A program made the position numbers and the translations under genes. This document shows, piece by piece, positions 16,307 to 25,069 of a DNA stretch of 64,000 bases; position 1 is the stretch's first letter; the number at the start of each line of letters is the position of its first letter. The stretch is taken from contig NC_017792.1 of the NCBI RefSeq assembly GCF_000252445.1, positions 8,037 through 72,036 of the forward strand, in the 5' to 3' direction. The stretch is from Deinococcus gobiensis I-0 (GTDB lineage: Bacteria; Deinococcota; Deinococci; Deinococcales; Deinococcaceae). Below the pieces are notes generated by a model. The model worked only from the letters and a program-made list of their open reading frames with translations, had not been told where the DNA came from and did not search any database.

Positions 16307-16830
16307 TCAGGTAGGCGGATAGAGTCGGTGCAGTTTTGTTCGAGCCGCTTCCGCACCAAATTTCCACTGAATCGCCCGCGCATGTGTATTGCGCACCTGC
16401 TCGTACACGCCCACCACACGTTCCAACTCCTCTCGATTCGGAATCCGGTGATCCAGTGCCTGTTTCGTCAGCGCCGCAAACTCAAGCTCAATGGCATTCA
16501 ACCAACTCCCGTGTTTCGGTGTGAAGTGAAACTCCAACTTTTGTGCCAAGCGACGGGCTTCCGCAGGATTGAACGCCTCATACAGGGCACCCTTGGTATG
16601 GGTTGCAAGGTTGTCCAGCACCACACGAATCATCACCGCTTGTGGGTACAGCTCGTTCACGAGCTGTTTCATGCTTCGCGCAAAATCCAACTTCGTATGT
16701 CGTTGCGTCACCTCAAAATGCCCCCGACCAGTTTTCGGCTTCAGGTATCCAAAGAGATTCAGGCTTCCCAGTCGTACAATAGCATCTTGCCGGCGATCCT
16801 GAGACTTTTCAAAAATGGCTATTAAGAGAG
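16307..16830 (-). pseudogene. 5'-truncated IS630-family transposase
   Basis: The minus-strand frame encodes the C-terminal half of an IS630/Tc1-mariner transposase: VVLDNLATHTKGALYEAF with the second catalytic Asp, then FHFTPKHGSWLNAIELEFAA with the catalytic Glu, and the usual helical end. The N-terminal helix-turn-helix and first Asp are missing. The reading frame upstream of about 16830 is unrelated. It is a fossil abutting the 3' end of the vsr gene. Confidence 0.8.
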
Positions 16831-16893
16831 TTTCCTCAAAATTTGTAGCTGGCAGCAAGTATGTAGCAACTGTGCACAAGTACCTCAGATGGG

Positions 16894-17394
16894 TTAATCG
16901 TTGTCCAGCGGTTCTGGACTATAATACTGACTTCGTAAATCACCAGTTACTTGCGCCCCCGCTAACCAAATACGTATCTGATCAATCACCACGTCTGAAG
17001 GCAGCCGTCCTTGTCCCCTCAGGGCGCATTCCCACACTGTCAGAACGCGCCAGCCAGCTTCGAGCAATTGTTTAGACGCTTCTTGATCACGTTCCACATT
17101 ACGGGTCAGCTTTGCTACCCAGAACTCCTGACGACTCTTCGGCCAGTGGAAAAGTGGGCAATGGTGACGGTGCCAGAAGCATCCATGAATAAAGATCACA
17201 GCGCGATATTTCGGCAGGACCAGATCAGGTGTACCCGGCAGGCGACGGTCGTTGAGTCGGTATCGGAAGCCCGCTCCATGTAGTAGCCGGCGCACTACCA
17301 TTTCTGGTTTTGTGTCCTTTGCCCGGATACGCGACATATTCAAACGCCGTTGGTCAGGGGTAAGTACGTCCGTCGTCGACGTTTTTTTCGTCAT
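16894..17394 (-). CDS. vsr: Very-short-patch-repair endonuclease (Vsr)
   Basis: This 166-residue Vsr nicks 5' of the T in T:G mismatches that arise by deamination of 5-methylcytosine. Its signature is intact: MSRIRAKDTKPEMVVRRLLH, then PGTPDLVLPKYRAVIFIHGC with the catalytic Asp, and FWHRHHC with the zinc/active-site histidines and cysteine. The start at 17394 is preferred because GGAG lies 6-9 bases upstream; an ATG at 17406 is an alternative. It overlaps the end of the nuclease gene by ~40 bases. Its place in an operon with a C5-cytosine methyltransferase fits its role of repairing methylation-induced damage. Confidence 0.9.
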   Translation of the reverse strand: MTKKTSTTDVLTPDQRRLNMSRIRAKDTKPEMVVRRLLHGAGFRYRLNDRRLPGTPDLVLPKYRAVIFIHGCFWHRHHCPLFHWPKSRQEFWVAKLTRNVERDQEASKQLLEAGWRVLTVWECALRGQGRLPSDVVIDQIRIWLAGAQVTGDLRSQYYSPEPLDND

Positions 17395-19057
17395 GCCGCT
17401 CCGCATCCTGCATGATGAATCTCAGCGTGTCCGTCACTTCTGACATGGTCATGCCGGGCCGCATAGAGAGGGCCCCGAACCGAAAATGCCGTCGATATCC
17501 CTGGTGAAATAATCGACCCGGTAGCGCCTCTGTCTGCCACTGCCCACGCAGTAGAGGTACATGCGGGCTAAGAAGGTAGGCCGCATGTACGGCCTCCTGT
17601 ATGATTTCTCCCTCTCCGTGCTTCTGTGCTAAGACGATTGCATCGCGATACATATGGATAGATGCCAGCGCCTCTCCCAGCGCTTGATTGATTCGATACT
17701 TGCTGTCCAGTACCACCAGTCCAGCAGACCCGGACAGTACGATGTCTGGCCTCATATGGCGGCTGTACGTTCCCTGGACCGCTACATCATTTAGCCACGC
17801 ACGTTCATTCCAGTACTCTTTGAAGTTCAGCTGGAACGCGAGCTGCCCACCGCTGACCAGAGGTATACGGACAGCCTCCGCCACTAACAGGATGCCGCTG
17901 GCCTTACTGACATCCTCGAAGAGGCCATCTGTAGATCCTGGAGGCAGGAGTTGTAGGTCGTATGCGGCCCGCAGGAGTCTGAGGAAGCACCAGAGCTCAT
18001 ATAACCGGAAAGTCTGGGCTAAAGGGAGATTGAGGAAAGTTCCAGTTATGGCAGAGAGTCCCAGATTGAACTCACGGTAGAGTCGCAGGAACGCCATATA
18101 GCGGGGAACCCGCCGAAAGGTAGCCGTTACAGTCAATCGCCCTGTACCGGCGAATACTTCCCGAAATACTGGGAGATTCAAAAGAACTGCCAGTCGACGT
18201 GATGCCTGTCGTACACGCTGGGCCCACACGTCCTGCAACCGCTGCTGCGAATTATCATCCGCGCGTGACAATTCCAACCGGTTAGCCATCACGTTCAGCC
18301 ACCCGATCCAGCTCTGAAGGGCTGCCTGGATATCTCTATGTTCCGGGATGTCGTAGGTATCTGTCCTTCTGCCCTGTCGGATTCGGGCTGGGAGATGCCC
18401 TTTGAGCTCTCTCGGCAGACGTCCGGGATGAACAGTCTCATGCAGCAGCATGCCCCCATGCAGGCTGTTCAGAATCTCCTTTCCTGTAGCCGTGCGGGCC
18501 TGATGCCATGGGCGAATGTCCTCAACACGCTGCAGGCGTCGCTGTGGTGTACGTGATATTTCCTGTACAGCACGCTCGATGGCAGGCAGACGAGAGAGCA
18601 GGTACTCCAGACGGGCTATGGGAGGGGGACGGCGTGTCTCGGTTACAGCCACACCTGTCCGAAAGCTACTGATGGCAAACAGCGCTAGAGTATCTTCCAG
18701 AATGTCCCGGACCATGCGGTCAAATTCATCCCGCGTAAGCTTGCGTAGATCCGGATCGGTCACGATTTCAACGGTCTGAGGCCTGAAGCCAGGGCGCTCC
18801 AACCGCAGTTCCACACTGCCTGCGTAAAATCCCGGAGACCAACGCCATCGGGCAGTCGTCATGTCTGGCGGCCGAAGAGCCTCAAGGGCAAGACCATCAA
18901 TGAACAGGTTGGCCGTTAGAGCTGCCGTAGTGTTTCTGAGCTCGAAAAAATACTCTCTCTGTTCCTGTACTGTTCCCGCAGGTAGAAATTCGGCCAATGG
19001 CCAGAGTGTCCAGGTTTCTCCAGTTTGTGGAGACAGGAGACACAGGGCCTCGTCCAT
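17354..19057 (-). CDS. DUF2357 / McrC-like restriction nuclease subunit
   Basis: This 567-residue protein has a DUF2357-type N-terminal region (WRWSPGFYAGSVELRLERPG, then RDEFDRMVRDILEDTLALFA). It has a C-terminal PD-(D/E)xK nuclease, MRPDIVLSGSAGLVVLDSKY, where the Asp and D-x-K residues (~436-450) are the metal-binding set. Proteins of this kind pair with McrB-like AAA+ motors in restriction systems such as McrBC, LlaJI and BsuMI. Here the ATG overlaps the stop of the McrB-like gene (ATGA). It is the likely cleaving subunit of a methyltransferase-linked restriction complex. Confidence 0.8.
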   Translation of the reverse strand: MDEALCLLSPQTGETWTLWPLAEFLPAGTVQEQREYFFELRNTTAALTANLFIDGLALEALRPPDMTTARWRWSPGFYAGSVELRLERPGFRPQTVEIVTDPDLRKLTRDEFDRMVRDILEDTLALFAISSFRTGVAVTETRRPPPIARLEYLLSRLPAIERAVQEISRTPQRRLQRVEDIRPWHQARTATGKEILNSLHGGMLLHETVHPGRLPRELKGHLPARIRQGRRTDTYDIPEHRDIQAALQSWIGWLNVMANRLELSRADDNSQQRLQDVWAQRVRQASRRLAVLLNLPVFREVFAGTGRLTVTATFRRVPRYMAFLRLYREFNLGLSAITGTFLNLPLAQTFRLYELWCFLRLLRAAYDLQLLPPGSTDGLFEDVSKASGILLVAEAVRIPLVSGGQLAFQLNFKEYWNERAWLNDVAVQGTYSRHMRPDIVLSGSAGLVVLDSKYRINQALGEALASIHMYRDAIVLAQKHGEGEIIQEAVHAAYLLSPHVPLLRGQWQTEALPGRLFHQGYRRHFRFGALSMRPGMTMSEVTDTLRFIMQDAERHDEKNVDDGRTYP

Positions 19058-20754
19058 CAGCGGGAGGCCTGGAAAGAGCCGTATTCATTCAGTTCACTTT
19101 CCAGTCGGTTTAACAGGTCAGATGACCGAGGCAAGGCTGCAAGATGGTGTTTCAGGGTCGATAGCAGTGAGCGTTGCCCCTCGCCTCCCTGAAGACGGAT
19201 CAGTACCTTCTGTACGAGAAGATCATCTAGAAGCTCCGTAGCAGGCTGTCGAGTAACTGGCAAGGCGAAGCTAAGATAACGTAGGAATTCTGCTGCAGTG
19301 CGATAGCCAAAATGCATGCGATGTTGTGCCAGCGCGCCATGAACCGTCAGCAATAGGGGTCTGCTCTCCTGCACGGCAATAGCCAGCTCTAATCGGCTAG
19401 CCTGCTGCTCAAGGAAGCCCTCCAGATCCACTTCGGACATGTCAATCAACATGGCTCGGTCCAGCACTTTATCGCTCAGGGCATTCGTCGTCTCGTCAAT
19501 GTTAATTGTGCCTGTGATGAACAGATTCGATGGCAATGTCAGCGAGGAGGGTACCTCTACACCTGTACTACCCTGAATGGGTACCCCTGCCTGATGCAGT
19601 CGCAGAGGCGCACCCGATTCCAGGGCGCTAAGCACGTCAGCAAGGTAGTACTCCACACGTGCCAGATTCATCTCGTCAAGGATCACGAACACTGGTGCAT
19701 CTGGATATGCTGTTGCCAGCAGGAGGGCCTCAAGAAAGGGAGGCACGATGTATCGCCCGGATAGGACGTCGTGGTAACCCAGAAGTCCTGAAGGATCCGT
19801 CCAGTCCGGTCGAACTGGACAGACAATAAGCAGTGGATCCTCAGCATCCTTTCCCTCCACACCATGTACAGCACGGGCATAATCCAGGGCCAGTTTGGTC
19901 TTGCCCGTACCACTAATGCCAGCAAGAATCACAAAGTGCTTGTGATCCTGAAAGTTCAGTGCAGCGTGGTAGCGGGCAACCAGACGGTCTGGGTAGTACC
20001 CCCCCTGGCTACGTACATCGGCAAGGATCCTGTCTATCGAGAGCGTGCGAGGCAGGCGCTGCATGTCAGGCTGTAGGGCGCGTGTGTCAGGCCATACACG
20101 CACTTCCTGAACCTTCTCCGGGCCGACAAATCGAGCAAGATAACCAATGAACTCCCGTGTCAGCAAGCTACGTCGGGCAGAGGCCTCCGGTGGATAAACT
20201 GCGAAGACGACTCGATCAACCACCACTGCTGGTGCGGCTATGCTCAGGTCCATCTTAAGGGTGTCCCAAAAGCCCTTGTTGCGCAGATATAGCAGACCGT
20301 CAGAGTTCAAGTAAATCGCAACAAGATTGTTACGGTTTGAATAGGTCAGTGGCCCGGGAGCAACATACATCTCGGCATGGGACACTGTCTGCCCGAATAG
20401 TCCGGCCGGAACGACAGTGGCCTCCACAGGTTCTGCCTCTTCAGCACTTCGACTGGCTGCACCTATGCGCTTCATATCAGCGAGACGTTGACGAAGGGCC
20501 GGTAACCCCTCACGGATCTGTAGCGCGAAGTAGACCTCATCCTCTGGTGGGAAGCGGATGACACAGATCAGAAGGAGTTGATCTGCTTGCTCGGAGAAAG
20601 CGTTGAGATTGGCAACGCCGAGTTGCAGGCCCCCCTCAATGACCTTCGCACTATTGGACACGCCTAGAAGTTTGTTCTGGGCGCTGTTACCTGAAAACTC
20701 AAGAACATACCGGGCTGCGGCTTCAAACGACCGCTGGCGTTCGTTCAGATCCAT
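19057..20754 (-). CDS. McrB-like AAA+ NTPase, restriction motor subunit
   Basis: The protein has 565 residues. The N-terminal ~230 residues are probably a DNA-recognition domain. The AAA+ module follows: Walker A AGISGTGKTKLALDYA near residue 275, Walker B VFVILDEMNLARVEYYLADV near 350, and the McrB-type GTINIDETTNALSDKVLDRA. This last segment, with its Asn and Arg residues, is the sensor/arginine-finger region of the McrB family. It would form a hexameric GTP- or ATP-driven translocase feeding DNA to the nuclease encoded next. It overlaps the methyltransferase gene by 32 bases at its start. Confidence 0.85.
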   Translation of the reverse strand: MDLNERQRSFEAAARYVLEFSGNSAQNKLLGVSNSAKVIEGGLQLGVANLNAFSEQADQLLLICVIRFPPEDEVYFALQIREGLPALRQRLADMKRIGAASRSAEEAEPVEATVVPAGLFGQTVSHAEMYVAPGPLTYSNRNNLVAIYLNSDGLLYLRNKGFWDTLKMDLSIAAPAVVVDRVVFAVYPPEASARRSLLTREFIGYLARFVGPEKVQEVRVWPDTRALQPDMQRLPRTLSIDRILADVRSQGGYYPDRLVARYHAALNFQDHKHFVILAGISGTGKTKLALDYARAVHGVEGKDAEDPLLIVCPVRPDWTDPSGLLGYHDVLSGRYIVPPFLEALLLATAYPDAPVFVILDEMNLARVEYYLADVLSALESGAPLRLHQAGVPIQGSTGVEVPSSLTLPSNLFITGTINIDETTNALSDKVLDRAMLIDMSEVDLEGFLEQQASRLELAIAVQESRPLLLTVHGALAQHRMHFGYRTAAEFLRYLSFALPVTRQPATELLDDLLVQKVLIRLQGGEGQRSLLSTLKHHLAALPRSSDLLNRLESELNEYGSFQASR

Positions 20755-22237
20755 GCTGCTCCTTGCTGATCACACTCTCTATGCCTATCTGTAAGGTTTG
20801 ACGCATCTCACTGGCAATAGCCCACGCCAGGAGCGGTGGTACTGCGTTACCGATCTGCTTGAATGCCGGATTCATGGTTCCTCTGAAAACGAAGCCATCA
20901 GGGAAGGACTGAAGACGGGCAGCCTCGCGCACAGAAATGGTCCGGGCCTGAGCACTGTCGTAATGAATGTGACTATAACTATCCTTACCCAGGTGAGCCA
21001 TCAGCGTTCGTGCTGGCCGGTCAGCTTCCATCTTCCGCCACTTGTTCGGAAACTTGGTGACGTCATAGGGAGGTACTATAGCGGCCTGCAACTCTTCATA
21101 GGCCGGCGTTCCTGGAGACAACTCTTCACCCTGCGCCCGACGGGTTACCAAAGTCTCCTGGAACAGATCCTGTGCGTGTCCCCAGGCCTGAGGATACTGG
21201 TCACCTGGATTCATTCTCCGGAAGATGTCCCAGTCACGGGGTAGGTGACGGATCACGTGGTCCTTCAAACCTGCATCATTCTCGAATCCGGGCCAGTGAC
21301 GCATTAGGTGGGCATATGACTCAGGGGCTACAGACGATGGATAAGGCACCAGACCTTCAAAGCGCTGTGCACCCTTTCTTGATCGACCTTCCAAGTGGGC
21401 AGTAATGGTCGGAAGATCTGACAGAGCTTCACGGGCGGTGACGGCGGGAGTCAGATCTGGGGTAGCTTCCGGCGGGTGAACGTATCTGAATTGTGGAGCT
21501 TCCTCAAACAATCCGCCACGCTTGAGGAACTTCAGCGCCACTTGACGAGAACCCTCATAGCCCGGGGGCAACCGCAGCCAGTGCGTTGGCAAAGGAAAAG
21601 ATACCTCCTGGCCAAGTTCCTGGCGATAGGCTACTAGGAACATCCGCTCGCGCATCTGTGGCACACCGTAATAGGCTGCATTCAACAGGGTGTAGCGCGC
21701 TACATAACCTAGATCCTCAAGGAACTCGGCCGTCTCTTCGGCAATGTTCTGACCCCCGTGATTCAGGACGTCTGGCACGTTCTCCATCAACAGGGCGACG
21801 GGCTGGAAAGCCTCTACATACTTCAGATACTCCATGTACAGGCGGGAGCGAGGGTCCTGTCTGTAGGCCTCCGGGTGCTCCAGAATCTCGCGAAGTTTGG
21901 AACGCCCTACCCGGGCAAAGGCCTGACAGGGCGGCCCACCGACGATCACATCGATGCCCTCAGCAACTGGCCCGAGCTCAAACTCGTCAGCAACCTTCTG
22001 CGGTGGGGTTATCGTGATGTCGCGTGCGACCATGTGACACGCCTTCCCCTGATGGAAGTTGACGGCATGAGATGCTGCCGCGGCCTGATCGAATTCTACG
22101 GCCGCTGATATTTGGAAACCTGCTTTGCTGAAGCCGAGAGATAGGCCACCACACCCTGAGAACAGATCCAGTACCCGCGGTGGCGCACCCTCAGCCAGCC
22201 GCTGGAGCTTTTTTTGGAGTATTACTGCATCAGACAC
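20723..22237 (-). CDS. C5-cytosine DNA methyltransferase
   Basis: This 504-residue enzyme would methylate cytosine at C5 using SAM. The ordered motifs are present: motif I VLDLFSGCGGLSLGF (residues 22-36), motif IV GGPPCQAFARVG with the catalytic Cys near 104, motif VI LLMENVPDVL, motif VIII QMRERMFLVAY and motif X GNAVPPLLAWAIASEM. A GTG at 22237 is chosen because the upstream part of the frame lacks family similarity. It is the first gene of the MTase-McrB-nuclease-Vsr operon and presumably protects the host from the linked nuclease. The layout resembles LlaJI and BsuMI. Confidence 0.92.
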   Translation of the reverse strand: MSDAVILQKKLQRLAEGAPPRVLDLFSGCGGLSLGFSKAGFQISAAVEFDQAAAASHAVNFHQGKACHMVARDITITPPQKVADEFELGPVAEGIDVIVGGPPCQAFARVGRSKLREILEHPEAYRQDPRSRLYMEYLKYVEAFQPVALLMENVPDVLNHGGQNIAEETAEFLEDLGYVARYTLLNAAYYGVPQMRERMFLVAYRQELGQEVSFPLPTHWLRLPPGYEGSRQVALKFLKRGGLFEEAPQFRYVHPPEATPDLTPAVTAREALSDLPTITAHLEGRSRKGAQRFEGLVPYPSSVAPESYAHLMRHWPGFENDAGLKDHVIRHLPRDWDIFRRMNPGDQYPQAWGHAQDLFQETLVTRRAQGEELSPGTPAYEELQAAIVPPYDVTKFPNKWRKMEADRPARTLMAHLGKDSYSHIHYDSAQARTISVREAARLQSFPDGFVFRGTMNPAFKQIGNAVPPLLAWAIASEMRQTLQIGIESVISKEQHGSERTPAVV

Positions 22238-22693
22238 GCAGACGCGCCCCCGACTGAAAAAGCATTGGTGATGACCAGGACGGCAAAAAGGCTTTTCTGC
22301 TCCAAAACTGCATGAGCTGATGATGCCATACATATCACACTAAAAGCCAGGTATTTTCCGGCGTGATGCTTATCCAGCTCATGTTGCTTAGAGTACTGCT
22401 TTAGATGCACACATATTTCATATATTAGTGTGGATAACTTACGCTTACGCAGTAATATAATAATTTGAGATTTTTATCACTTTCCCTGTCAAATAATCTG
22501 AAGAAAATATATTTATCGGCCCCGCCTTCATCGTTAGTATGACTCGCTACTTTTCGTCTGCATAGTTAGTTATAAATCGAGAGCGTCGAGTGCTTGAAGA
22601 ATACTGGAGGATCTTACCGTAACTGCCACTCAGTAACTGAGTCATTGAGCTAGTGGAGATGTACCCCTCTGATGGTTTCCACCTGTCTCCCGC
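22238..22693. other. AT-rich intergenic region upstream of the methyltransferase operon
   Basis: There is no convincing gene here. It must contain the promoter of the leftward restriction operon. It is markedly AT-rich at 22420-22530. A CTCAGTAACTGAG palindrome at 22629-22641 resembles the outer end of the IS4 element that begins at 22694. Confidence 0.5.
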
Positions 22694-23816
22694 CTCAGTA
22701 CCCGACAGTTTTTCAAGGGCTTGAAATTTTGCGGCTAACACGCAAGAACAGAGCGCGTCCCTGCCTGCCCTCCAGTCCCTGATGCGCTGCTTCGCCGCGC
22801 ACTTTCCGGAATATCGGAAAAATCAGATTGAGCTGTTTGCCCGCGTCGTCTTTGCTCTCATTCAGACCAAAGATGTTCGCCACGCCGCTCTCGCGGCGCG
22901 GTTCCCGGGGGAAGCTCAGACTGATTCGGTCATCCGTCGTGTGGAACGCTTTTTTGATCGGCATCCCCTCTGTCCGGCTGACGTCGCCCGGTTGGTTCTG
23001 CTGCTCTTGCCGGATCGCCGACCTCGCGAGTTCATTCTCGACCGTACAAACTGAAAGCTCGGCCAGCAGAACGTCAATATCCTGCTTTTGGCGGTCGTCT
23101 GGCGAGAGGTTGCCATCCCGCTGCTGTTCGAGCTGCTGCCCCATGGGGGCAGCAGCGACACGCAGACACGCCACGTCCTGCTGGACGATGTGCTGTGTTT
23201 GCTGTCCTGCACGCACATTCGTGTGCTCTACGCCGACCAGGAATTCATCGGCGAAGCCTGGATTAGCGGCTTGGTCCAGCGGGGAATTCCGCTGTGTGTC
23301 CGGCTCCGGGTGGACACGATGGTCGACGAGTGGCGCGCGGACGACTGGTTGGCCCGGTTGCCACCAGAGGCCACCGGCCTCTGGTGCGAAGACGTCGAGG
23401 TGTACGGCCAGGCGATGAAGGTCGTCCTGACGCGCACAGCAGGTGGTGGACCGTTCATAGTCGCGAGCAACACGGGCGCAGTGCAGGAGATTCAGACTAG
23501 GTATCGGCGACGCTTTCGGATCGAGTGTCTGTTTCGCGCTTTGAAGACAAAGGGCTTCAATCTCGAGAACACCCACATGACGCTCCACGATCACGTGGAG
23601 CGCCTGCTGTGCCTGCTCACCGTGGCGTATGTCTGATGCGTCCTGGTGGGTGTCGTTCAGGAAGTCAAACGCAAATCGCACGGTCGCAGAGCCTGGAGCG
23701 TGATCACGCTCGGCCTCCGAACCCTGATTCGTGCCCTCGGTCAGCCAGCGGGTCTACCCCTGATCGTTCTGTTCATGCCCTCCCAGACAGTTTCTTGAAA
23801 ACTGTCAGTTACTGAG
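22694..23816 (+). mobile_element. Nearly full-length but decayed IS4-family element, copy 2
   Basis: The ends are CTCAGTACCCGACAGTTTTT on the left and, as reverse complement, CTCAGTAACTGACAGTTTTC on the right. The transposase (from about 22782) shows the IS4 YREK signature YRRRFRIECLFRALKTKGF. The frame has a TGA after ILDRTN, where copy 1 reads Trp, and another TGA after LLTVAYV. It is therefore inactive unless recoded. It has the same orientation as the truncated copy at 15501, so the restriction operon lies between two direct copies. Confidence 0.85.
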
Positions 23817-24170
23817 TCGCCCCTCACCGTAACAGTTGAAATTGCCTGTTCGCAGGCTCCTACGCAGATTGGTAATTGGCTCAACTTCGGTGTACACAAG
23901 CTCTCTAGCCATTGAGTGCAGCGTTCGTGTGCTGGAAAATCGGTACGACATGGCTGTTGCCTGTGTTGAGCACCCAAATAGCGACTCATAAAAGTGGTTT
24001 CACATAAATCCAGGAGGTGGTATGGGATTCCAGGCACGCTGAACTCCTGAATGAGATACATGCCCCTGCACCTTCGGAAGTGTCATCTGGCAGCCCCTAG
24101 TACATTCAGCGGATTACTCATTCAGGTCATTCCTTGTACGCTTCCATCACACGACTCTCCACCTCTGAAT
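23817..24170. other. Intergenic region before the DISARM-like operon
   Basis: There is no convincing gene here. It is expected to hold the promoter of the rightward operon starting at 24171, but no strong -35/-10 pair is obvious. Confidence 0.4.
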
Positions 24171-24917
24171 ATGCAGAGTCGCTTTTTTCAGGAGCTTCAT
24201 CAACGCCGGCAGGCGGCGGCCCTAGTTACCCAGGGTGCCGTCGAACGGGAAGCCTTTATTACTGGCCTGCTGTCCGATACACAGCTGGTTGCGGATGCCG
24301 TCAGCGCCTTCCTCGCACGCCTAAAGCAGTCTCAGGTCAGTGGACCGCTGTTCAGCCTCGCCGTCATTGAGGCCCGCTCCGTCGTCCTTCGCACAGCGCA
24401 CCGGCGCTGTGACGATCTGCTGTCCTGGCAGGAGGTACGCTCCCCGCTGGCCGGCTGGTGGGGCCTTCAGGCCAGTTTCGAATACAACAATGACGGTCGT
24501 CGGTTTGCCGAGGGACTGTGCGGGTACCTCCGCTCGACCCGGGAGACGTTCGCGCTGGACAGCGATCACCATGTGACCGAGGCGGGTGATCTGGCGTTCG
24601 TCACACTGGTCGATGACCATGCCGATCCGGCCCTCCGTTTTGAGCGGAGCAACGCCTCCCGGGAGCTCTACGCTCTCCTGTCGCTGGCCTGTGACAGCAC
24701 TGCGGCTGCGTGGCTGAGAGACTGGCTGCGCGTCGATGCGCTTGACCGTGATGAACCGGTGGTGTTCAGTTCCCACGGTGCCCGCCTGTGCTGGCATTAC
24801 GGTGCCCAGCGCAGCCTTGCCTCCGATCAGGGTGTGACCGAGCGCACCCTGCGAAACCGTTCCCGCCGTGTAGAGCTGATGCTCAGCGGAGTCGCTCAAC
24901 TGGCGAGGGCCGCATGA
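24171..24917 (+). CDS. Unknown first gene of the DISARM-like operon
   Basis: The ATG at 24171 gives 248 residues; the frame extends upstream to 24051 without coding character. No family is recognised. The protein is soluble and mainly helical. Its C-terminal ~40 residues (SLASDQGVTERTLRNRSRRV) look like a sigma-70-region-4 or LuxR-type helix-turn-helix, so it may be a DNA-binding regulator or recognition factor. The stop overlaps an ATG at 24914. Its position directly before the NERD helicase and DrmA/DrmB genes suggests a role in the same system. Confidence 0.6.
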   Translation: MQSRFFQELHQRRQAAALVTQGAVEREAFITGLLSDTQLVADAVSAFLARLKQSQVSGPLFSLAVIEARSVVLRTAHRRCDDLLSWQEVRSPLAGWWGLQASFEYNNDGRRFAEGLCGYLRSTRETFALDSDHHVTEAGDLAFVTLVDDHADPALRFERSNASRELYALLSLACDSTAAAWLRDWLRVDALDRDEPVVFSSHGARLCWHYGAQRSLASDQGVTERTLRNRSRRVELMLSGVAQLARAA

Positions 24918-25069
24918 GCCGCTCTCCTCCCCACAGCCCTTCCCCCGACGGGTGCCCTGCCATCCCCGCCGTCCTTAAGGGCAAATCTGCGCTCGGCTGG
25001 TTGGCAGCCGGGGTAGCGTCTCGCATGCAGACGCTGAATACATCCATGGAGCCTGCCAGATGCGTATGA
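24914..25069 (+). CDS. Possible 51-residue linker ORF
   Basis: The ATG overlaps the preceding stop (ATGA), and the frame runs past the start of the helicase gene at 25060. This overlap pattern would allow coupled translation across an otherwise 142-base gap. The peptide (Ser/Pro-rich start, then KSALGWLAAGVASRMQTLN) has no recognised family. It may be a translational bridge rather than a functional protein. Confidence 0.3.
   Translation: MSRSPPHSPSPDGCPAIPAVLKGKSALGWLAAGVASRMQTLNTSMEPARCV

Noticed and set aside
22222..22410. 62-codon minus-strand frame upstream of the methyltransferase
   Set aside because: AT-rich, overlaps the methyltransferase start region and has no recognised features.
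22713..23681. 322-codon minus-strand frame across the IS4 element
   Set aside because: The plus strand encodes the IS4 transposase with its YREK signature; the minus frame is its mirror.
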